DNA from: Gemmatimonadota bacterium
GTDB taxonomy: Bacteria > Gemmatimonadota > Gemmatimonadetes > Gemmatimonadales > GWC2-71-9
NCBI GenBank assembly: GCA_022573095.1
Contig: JACZUR010000136.1
Coordinates: 1 to 6,348 of the forward strand
DNA length: 6,348 bases
Reading direction: 5' to 3'
Made by a program: the position numbers and the translations under genes. The notes beneath the pieces are model-generated. The model was not told the origin of the DNA and did no database searches. It worked only from the letters and a program-made list of their open reading frames with translations. Positions 1 through 4,635 of this stretch are shown here, piece by piece. Numbering within the stretch: position 1 is the first letter of the stretch; every line of letters begins with the position of its first letter.

Positions 1-20
1 AGGACGAAGGTGGGCACTAG

Positions 21-34
21 TGTAGGCTCCTACA
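21..34. repeat. short inverted repeat downstream of the M28 gene
   Basis: TGTAGG and CCTACA flank a 2-base centre, so the site is an almost perfect 14-bp palindrome. It lies 20 bp beyond the stop codon of the leftward peptidase gene. It could fold as a 5-bp stem with a 4-base loop in that transcript. No T-run follows in the leftward direction, so it is at best a weak terminator or an mRNA 3'-end hairpin. The rest of positions 1-53 shows nothing recognisable. Confidence 0.25.
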
Positions 35-53
35 AACCAGAATTTCCTAGCTG

Positions 54-1454
54 CTAATTTGCGCAGGCGGATCGAGAGCCCGCAACAGGGAAAGCAACGG
101 TGCTTTCGCTGCCATCGCCGCTAACCGATGCCACACCGAAGAAGAAGTTGTCAATGACTAGTCCATCGAAAGTGTGCGCGGTTTGATTTCCCACCCATCG
201 GCTGAAATCCCAGGTCGGGGAATCGGTTAGGCGCCAGTAGACTCGGTATCCGGCCAGGGTCGATCTGTCTTCGGGTGGCTGCCACTTCATTCTCGCATGC
301 GGTTGCACAGCGCCGCAGATAATTGCTGCTTCCGGCTGCGCCGGCGCCCACGCGAGCGAGGCCAGAGCGGCGATGTTGAGCGACGTCAGCTTCGCGGCAT
401 ACTCGAAATTCACACCTGCGATTACGTCTCCGTATGCGATACCGTCTTCATTGCGAATATCCTGGTGCTGTCGTGTGTAGTTCTCGTTGGTTTCCATGAT
501 GCGGACTGCCGGAAAACCGAGATCAGCAAACGGCCGGTGGTGTCCCCCACGGCCGAAACGGTCTAACCGGTAAATCATCATTACGTCGAGGCTGGGCAGG
601 TACAGGTCGGCTATATGATCCACGTAGCGTGCGAGTTGGCGAGACACACCATCCACCTCTCCCCCCGTGAACCTTCGTCTTCTCCTTTGCTGGTCTGTTT
701 CAGTCGGCGGGACGCCGTCTGAAAATACCCGGGCGGTGGTGTTGTCGATCCTGCCGTTAACGCCTTCGATGTTTCCGATCATGTCGTTGTTCAACACGCC
801 CTCGATATTCCATCCACGCTCTGCGGCGTTCCGGGCAACAGTGCGTCCGCCAAACAGTCCCTGTTCTTCACCCGAGAGCGCAGCGTATACCACGGTCGCG
901 CCATATGAGCGTTGGGACATTACTCGCGCCGCCTCTATGACTCCGACCACACCGCTTGCATTGTCGTTCGCGCCCGGAGCTGAGTCGGTGTAGTTAGTAC
1001 GCGCGGAAATTCTGCTATCGATGTCGCCGCTCATCACGAGAACGCGATTGGGGTCGCTCGTTCCCCGTTGAATTGCCAGCACATTCACAACGTTGGTCGA
1101 ATCAGGAATCCGCAGGCGCTGCTTCGTCGAATCCGGTAACCGGGAAAACAGGTCGAAGACCTCGCTCACGTACGTTACCTCGAGACACTCACCGCAGGCT
1201 TGCGATATGCGCTCAAACTCAGCGTAGATCCATCTTCTCGCCGCACCAATTCCGCGAGTGGTGGACAGGGTGTCGGACATCGTATGCCGCGTTCCAAAAC
1301 CTACGAGTCGCCGTATGTCGTGTTCGACTCGTTCGGCAGATACCATGTCAATGAGTTCTTGAACGCGGGAATCTTGGATCGGCGAACTGGTCTGACCAAC
1401 CAGGCTGGAACTCAGCAAGGCGATCGCCGCTGACGCAGTCACAAAGAGTTTCAT
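54..1454 (-). CDS. Secreted M28-family zinc aminopeptidase with C-terminal Fn3-like domain
   Basis: This is a 466-residue exported metallopeptidase that probably removes N-terminal residues from peptides outside the cytoplasm. Residues 1-20 form a signal peptide (MKL, then a hydrophobic stretch ending near LVGQ). The M28 core spans about 40-355. Metal and catalytic positions follow the family order: SGDIDS (D144, D146), PGANDNASG (D164), SGEEQG (E196 general base, E197), NDMIG (D224) and H330 in RQHQD. The first zinc ligand is usually the His of an HxD motif, but here it is D144. An Arg-rich loop (257-261) lies between D224 and H330. Residues about 380-460 resemble a fibronectin type III domain (WQPPED, GYRVYWR, FFFGVASVS). 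The only four cysteines are C87/C90 and C380/C464. The start codon follows only a weak AGAG. The gene is divergent from the lipoprotein gene. Family is confident; substrate is not known. Confidence 0.93.
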   Translation of the reverse strand: MKLFVTASAAIALLSSSLVGQTSSPIQDSRVQELIDMVSAERVEHDIRRLVGFGTRHTMSDTLSTTRGIGAARRWIYAEFERISQACGECLEVTYVSEVFDLFSRLPDSTKQRLRIPDSTNVVNVLAIQRGTSDPNRVLVMSGDIDSRISARTNYTDSAPGANDNASGVVGVIEAARVMSQRSYGATVVYAALSGEEQGLFGGRTVARNAAERGWNIEGVLNNDMIGNIEGVNGRIDNTTARVFSDGVPPTETDQQRRRRRFTGGEVDGVSRQLARYVDHIADLYLPSLDVMMIYRLDRFGRGGHHRPFADLGFPAVRIMETNENYTRQHQDIRNEDGIAYGDVIAGVNFEYAAKLTSLNIAALASLAWAPAQPEAAIICGAVQPHARMKWQPPEDRSTLAGYRVYWRLTDSPTWDFSRWVGNQTAHTFDGLVIDNFFFGVASVSGDGSESTVAFPVAGSRSACAN

Positions 1455-1462
1455 CTCTATAC

Positions 1463-1478
1463 CGGGGGTACGGGGGTA
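1463..1478. repeat. 8-bp tandem duplication CGGGGGTA
   Basis: Two exact adjacent copies of CGGGGGTA occupy 1463-1470 and 1471-1478. They lie 8 to 24 bases upstream of the M28 start codon. On that gene's strand they read as C-rich TACCCCCG units, directly in its 5' leader or core promoter. They could be a regulator-binding tandem, a leader element or simple slippage; the sequence alone does not decide. Confidence 0.6.
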
Positions 1479-1506
1479 AAGGTTCTAATGCTGTGAGACT
1501 AGCAAC

Positions 1507-1550
1507 GGTATGAGCACATTTTTGTTGACGCAAGTGCTCTCCGCCATACC
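1507..1550. promoter_or_regulatory. Interrupted inverted repeat around the promoter; candidate operator
   Basis: The left arm is GGTAT (1507-1511) joined directly to GAGCAC (1512-1517). The right arm is GTGCTC (1534-1539), a 6-base spacer, then ATACC (1546-1550). All 11 arm bases pair exactly. The GAGCAC/GTGCTC half-sites have centres 22 bp apart, about two helical turns, which suits a dimeric regulator. The candidate -35 box lies in the middle and the candidate -10 overlaps the outer right arm, so a bound protein would occlude the promoter. This is inferred from symmetry; no regulator gene is visible in the window. Confidence 0.4.
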
Positions 1551-1552
1551 TT
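1525..1552 (+). promoter_or_regulatory. Candidate sigma70-type promoter for the rightward genes
   Basis: TTGACG at 1525-1530 matches the -35 consensus at five of six bases. TACCTT at 1547-1552 is a poorer -10 at 16-bp spacing; TTATCT four bases further on is an alternative with a longer spacer. Transcription would begin near 1559, giving a leader of about 33 bases that contains the Shine-Dalgarno of the lipoprotein gene. It lies inside the inverted repeat. The -35 is convincing and the -10 is not. Confidence 0.4.
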
Positions 1553-1580
1553 ATCTACTGGGGTTCCACCTGACAAACTA

Positions 1581-1587
1581 AAGGAGG
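1581..1587 (+). promoter_or_regulatory. Perfect Shine-Dalgarno of the lipoprotein gene
   Basis: AAGGAGG lies 5 bases before the ATG at 1593. It is the strongest ribosome-binding site in the window and fixes that start. No other gene here has a comparable site except the TPR gene. Confidence 0.85.
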
Positions 1588-1592
1588 GTGCT

Positions 1593-2087
1593 ATGGCTAT
1601 CACGCGCTGGGGAACCGCTGCCCTGCTAACGATGCTGGCGGGACTTGGATGTGCCGATACTCTCACTCGGCAGGAACGGGCTGTGGCGCGCGAAATCGTC
1701 GCTGGGCGATTTGAGATATGGACGAGAGCTGTGAACAACCGTTCTCTCGACTCGATAGACAGAATGTATCTCAATGATCGCGATATCGAAGTTATCTCGG
1801 CTTTGGGAAATCGAGCCATCGGCTTCGAGGAGGTTCAACGTCAGACTCGCGACTTTTACCGCACGATCGATTACCTGAACTTTGTGCCGGTGGACCCGAT
1901 CGTAGAGGTGATCGCTCCCGACGCCGCCACGCTCATATTCCGCCACTCCACGACAACCGACTACAGAAACAGCGCCAGAGTCGTTGCCGCTGGAAGCGGA
2001 TTAATGGTCTGGGCGAAAGACCCGTCAGATGGTCTGTGGAAGATCCGGACCGAGCTGATTTCGCAACACGCCAGCGCGCCGCAATAA
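1593..2087 (+). CDS. NTF2/SnoaL-like (DUF4440-type) putative lipoprotein
   Basis: This 164-residue protein has a short N-terminal hydrophobic segment ending in AGLGC. C20 fits the permissive lipobox pattern, with R5 in the n-region, although -3 is Gly rather than the usual Leu. The mature part (about 25-160) has the layout of the NTF2-like cone fold: an N-terminal helix with an FEIWTRAV motif, a segment with DIEVISALGN, GFEEV before a second helix, then beta strands ending in LWKIRTELISQH, the typical SnoaL/DUF4440 ending. Many such proteins are stand-alone pocket proteins without an assigned reaction, so no substrate is proposed. The start is fixed by a perfect Shine-Dalgarno. The stop is 52 bases before the oxidoreductase ATG with no terminator between, so the two are probably cotranscribed. 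Fold assignment is moderately sure; membrane anchoring is likely but the lipobox is imperfect. Confidence 0.82.
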   Translation: MAITRWGTAALLTMLAGLGCADTLTRQERAVAREIVAGRFEIWTRAVNNRSLDSIDRMYLNDRDIEVISALGNRAIGFEEVQRQTRDFYRTIDYLNFVPVDPIVEVIAPDAATLIFRHSTTTDYRNSARVVAAGSGLMVWAKDPSDGLWKIRTELISQHASAPQ

Positions 2088-2139
2088 TGGCGCAAGCCCG
2101 ACTGATCGAGATAGCGCGGGTTCTTCTTTGAGTAATTCT

Positions 2140-3291
2140 ATGGGCCGCGACGTAGTGATTGTTGGCGGCGGAGTCATGGGGCTGTCTATTGCTCTGTGCC
2201 TTGCGCGAGAGGGATGTGGTGTCGTGCTGCTCGAGCGAAATCATCTCGGATCCGGTTCGACAGGCAAGTCGGGTGCCATCTTACGCCAGCATTACTCTCT
2301 TCCCCTCACCGCAACGATGGCGCGGGAAAGCCTCGACGTCTTTTCCAATTTTGAAGAATGGACGGAAGGCGGTTCTGCAGGTTTCGTCCGCTCGGGGATG
2401 GTGTTGTTGGTGGGACCGGACGATGTGGCGAACCTGAATCGCAATCTAGAGTTACAGAGATCGGTCGGGATTAGAACCGAACTCGTCGATAACGCAGACA
2501 TTTCTCGGATCCTGCCGCATGTTGAACCCGGCGACTCCGTCGCATGCTATGAGGAGGACGCCGGGTACGCCGATCCAGTTATGACTGTCCACACGCTGGC
2601 CAAGTGCGTCAGGGGCCTGGGGGTAGAGATTCACGAGGGTCTCGAGGTAACTGGTTTTGTTGTAACGGATTCGAAAGTCACCGGTGTCTCGACGTCGGAG
2701 GGAGAGTACAGTGCCCAGACCGTTGTAGTGGCAGCCGGAGCGTGGGCGGATGCGCTGCTGAAAGACGTGGGTTGGAGTAGCTCGGTCCAACCGATGCGCG
2801 TGCAAAGTGCGGTGTTTCGCAGACCCCCGGAGCTGCCGGGCGGACCCACGGTCATCGATTTTCCCAACGAAATGTATGCCAAACAGGCCGGAGAAACGCA
2901 CGTGGGTTCGATCCTGCCTAGCGAGGCCTCGCCCACTGATCCGGACGCATATGACGAGGGTGTTGAGGGACGCTATGTCCGGCTCGCCTTAGGACGGGTG
3001 AGTGCGAGGTTTCCCGCCATGTCGAAGTCCATTTCGTTCGGCGGATACGGGGCTCTCTATGCGGTTACGCCTGATTGGCACCCCGTCGTTGGGGAGGTGG
3101 GTTTGGAGGGACTCTATCTTTGCGCCGGTTTTTCGGGACATGGCTTCAAGCTGGCACCGTCAATCGCGGCTACTGTTGCGGCCGAAGTGGTGGGGAAGAA
3201 ACCTCCCCACGACTTCGCAATTCTGCGGCCTGACCGGTTTGCGACTGGCACCCACATCGAAACGCGATATGCCTATTCGATATTAGGGTGA
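2140..3291 (+). CDS. DAO-family FAD-dependent amine/amino-acid oxidoreductase
   Basis: This 383-residue flavoprotein belongs to the D-amino-acid oxidase / sarcosine oxidase beta / dimethylglycine dehydrogenase superfamily. It should oxidise the C-N bond of an amine or amino acid using FAD. The N-terminal Rossmann motif is DVVIVGGGVMG (dinucleotide Gly at 9, 11 and 14), with E32 in LLER as the ribose-binding acid. The family's second FAD motif follows as STGKSGAILRQHYS (40-53). The C-terminal FAD motif is TPDWHPVVGEV and CAGFSGHGFKLAP (328-340), and the protein ends in a typical RFATG...YSILG tail. Length is normal for a single-domain member, and there is no signal peptide. I chose the ATG because MGRDVVIVGGG is the usual N-terminus; an in-frame TTG at 2128 would add four residues, and neither has a good Shine-Dalgarno. 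No partner subunit or folate-dependent gene is nearby, so the substrate is open. Confidence 0.93.
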   Translation: MGRDVVIVGGGVMGLSIALCLAREGCGVVLLERNHLGSGSTGKSGAILRQHYSLPLTATMARESLDVFSNFEEWTEGGSAGFVRSGMVLLVGPDDVANLNRNLELQRSVGIRTELVDNADISRILPHVEPGDSVACYEEDAGYADPVMTVHTLAKCVRGLGVEIHEGLEVTGFVVTDSKVTGVSTSEGEYSAQTVVVAAGAWADALLKDVGWSSSVQPMRVQSAVFRRPPELPGGPTVIDFPNEMYAKQAGETHVGSILPSEASPTDPDAYDEGVEGRYVRLALGRVSARFPAMSKSISFGGYGALYAVTPDWHPVVGEVGLEGLYLCAGFSGHGFKLAPSIAATVAAEVVGKKPPHDFAILRPDRFATGTHIETRYAYSILG

Positions 3292-3300
3292 GGAACAGCA

Positions 3301-3313
3301 GCCGGCCTTCGGC
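3301..3313 (+). terminator. Weak hairpin after the oxidoreductase gene
   Basis: GCCG and CGGC form a 4-bp stem around a 5-base loop, ten bases after the stop codon. What follows is AT-rich (GTAAATTATTCTT) but is not a clean T-run. It may slow or partly end transcription, but readthrough into the TPR gene is likely. Confidence 0.2.
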
Positions 3314-3324
3314 GTAAATTATTC

Positions 3325-3353
3325 TTGTGCTGAGCCCGTAAGTATTATATTGT
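3325..3353 (+). promoter_or_regulatory. Possible weak promoter before the TPR gene
   Basis: TTGTGC (3325-3330) and TATTGT (3348-3353) are spaced 17 bp apart in the only AT-rich patch of this intergenic gap. TATATT two bases earlier is another -10 option. Transcription would start near 3360, about 24 bases before the GTG start. Box matches are mediocre, so a separate promoter for the TPR gene is only a suggestion. Confidence 0.25.
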
Positions 3354-3367
3354 ATCAGACCTTACAT

Positions 3368-3375
3368 GGGAGGAG
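3368..3375 (+). promoter_or_regulatory. Shine-Dalgarno that selects the GTG start of the TPR gene
   Basis: GGGAGGAG at 3368-3375 ends 8 bases before the GTG at 3384, a near-ideal spacing. The upstream in-frame ATG at 3366 overlaps this element and has no purine-rich site of its own, so it is the less likely start. Confidence 0.65.
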
Positions 3376-3383
3376 CCCGGCTA

Positions 3384-4499
3384 GTGTCGGACCCCTTTTT
3401 AAGTTCGGACGAATTTGCTGAACGAGCCCACGAGTTGTACAACTCTGGGCATTACGACGAGGCCGTCGAAATGATCAAGGACGGACTCGCCATGTATCCC
3501 GCCTCCGTTGAACTCCACGTCGGACTGGCTTATTCCCGTCTTGCCCGGGAGGAGTACGTATGGGCGAAGGCGTGTTTTGAGGATGCGCTGGCGCTGGATC
3601 CCACACATGAAGAGTCTTTGGCGGGTCTGGGAGAGGCGCTGCTGAAGTTTGGCCAGCACGAGGCGGCGATGAATTTGTTCGACAAGGTGGTGTCGCTCGG
3701 GTTCGGGGAAGATCATGACCTGATGCTCCAAATCGCGCGCGCCCTCTTCCGTGAGAACGACTTCGAGAGCGCTGAGACTTTCTTCCGTCGTGCTGCGGAT
3801 GCACATCCCGAATCTTCGGAAGCGGTAGCTGGCTTGGGCTATGCCGCCCACCGTATGGGCAATGACGATCTGGCTTTGACATATCTCCGCAAGGCGACCG
3901 AGCTGGCGGACGACTTCGCTGAAGCGAGAATCTACCTTGGCAACGTTCTCTATGACCGGGGTGACTACGAAGGTGCGCTCTTCCACTACCAGCAGACCGC
4001 CTCCAAAGACCACTTCGATGAGTTGGCGGTTTGGAGGGTTGTTGAGCTGAAGAAGTCGATCTACAATCTGCCAGACGGAGATCCGGAGCTCAAGGACTGG
4101 GTCGACAGACTGGCCGCGTTGACCCCCGACATGTCCCCAGAGGAACAGGTCCTGGCCGAGCTGGAGGCTACGCTTCCCGACGGATCAATCAGAGATCCCC
4201 GGCAGTTGGATCTCTTTGGTGCGCTGCTCACTGAGCTCTCCAGCATGAGGGGAAAGGCATCCGCCGAGTCGCACCGAGTCCGCACGCCGGGAGGGAAGGT
4301 CCACACCGGGACATGGCAGGAGATAGTGCTTCTGATGTCGCGAAACGACCCGGGGTGCAACGGCAAATCCCTGCCAGAGTACATGGAGACTATCTCCCGG
4401 CGAAATCAGAAGGAACACGGTATCGTGTTGCCCGCCACTGAGGCGGCGGCCTTTATTCAGGCCTGCGCAGCTGCGGGCCTCTTGATTATTCTCAGATAG
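3384..4499 (+). CDS. Tetratricopeptide-repeat protein with unassigned C-terminal domain
   Basis: This 371-residue protein has no signal peptide or membrane segment and is probably a cytoplasmic scaffold. Six consecutive TPR units fill about residues 9-215, recognisable by the repeated small/aromatic pattern and terminal Pro: AHELYNSGHYDEAVE, LAYSRLAREEYVWAK, LGEALLKFGQHEAAM, IARALFRENDFESAE, LGYAAHRMGNDDLAL and LGNVLYDRGDYEGAL. An acidic linker rich in Glu and Leu follows, then a compact tail (about 310-371) starting TWQEIVLLM and containing KSLPEYMETISRR and FIQACAAAGLL. I recognise the tail's general look but cannot name it. GTG is chosen over the ATG at 3366 because a strong Shine-Dalgarno lies between them. 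The gene is followed directly by an intrinsic terminator. TPR assignment is secure; the binding partner is not known. Confidence 0.92.
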   Translation: MSDPFLSSDEFAERAHELYNSGHYDEAVEMIKDGLAMYPASVELHVGLAYSRLAREEYVWAKACFEDALALDPTHEESLAGLGEALLKFGQHEAAMNLFDKVVSLGFGEDHDLMLQIARALFRENDFESAETFFRRAADAHPESSEAVAGLGYAAHRMGNDDLALTYLRKATELADDFAEARIYLGNVLYDRGDYEGALFHYQQTASKDHFDELAVWRVVELKKSIYNLPDGDPELKDWVDRLAALTPDMSPEEQVLAELEATLPDGSIRDPRQLDLFGALLTELSSMRGKASAESHRVRTPGGKVHTGTWQEIVLLMSRNDPGCNGKSLPEYMETISRRNQKEHGIVLPATEAAAFIQACAAAGLLIILR

Positions 4500-4523
4500 C
4501 CGATTCCGGCTGGGCCAGAAACG

Positions 4524-4568
4524 CCGCCGGAGCGTTCCCGCACGGGTCACAAGCTCGGCGGGTTTTTT
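4524..4568 (+). terminator. Strong Rho-independent terminator after the TPR gene
   Basis: The left arm CCGCCGGAGC (4524-4533) pairs with GCTCGGCGG (4553-4561), giving a GC-rich 9-bp stem with one bulged G, followed by G and six Ts (4563-4568). The loop contains its own small CCCG/CGGG hairpin. It lies 24 bases after the TPR stop codon and ends the rightward unit, so the M16 gene needs its own promoter between 4569 and 4635. Confidence 0.85.
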
Positions 4569-4635
4569 ACACGTTTCACGTGGAGCGAGGCCGCTGTTTG
4601 GGCGACACTAGCATGCGAGCCACAATGGTAAACAG

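Noticed and set aside
667..993. Plus-strand open frame of 108 codons opposite the M28 gene
   Set aside because: It lies wholly antisense to a gene with clear family motifs, has no Shine-Dalgarno and no recognisable protein pattern.
3366..3368. ATG at 3366 as the TPR gene start
   Set aside because: It has no upstream Shine-Dalgarno and overlaps the GGGAGGAG that is ideally placed for the GTG at 3384.
3399..4013. Minus-strand open frame of 204 codons inside the TPR gene
   Set aside because: It is antisense to six well-formed TPR repeats; long shadow frames are expected in GC-rich coding DNA.
4569..4583. CACGTG palindrome near ACACGTTTCACGTGG after the terminator
   Set aside because: A single 6-bp palindrome is expected by chance and has no second site or adjoining promoter.
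4598..4626. Possible promoter TTGGGC / CACAAT with 17-bp spacing just before the M16 start
   Set aside because: Both boxes are poor, and transcription would start only about 3 bases before the ATG; a leaderless start is possible but not supported well enough to annotate.
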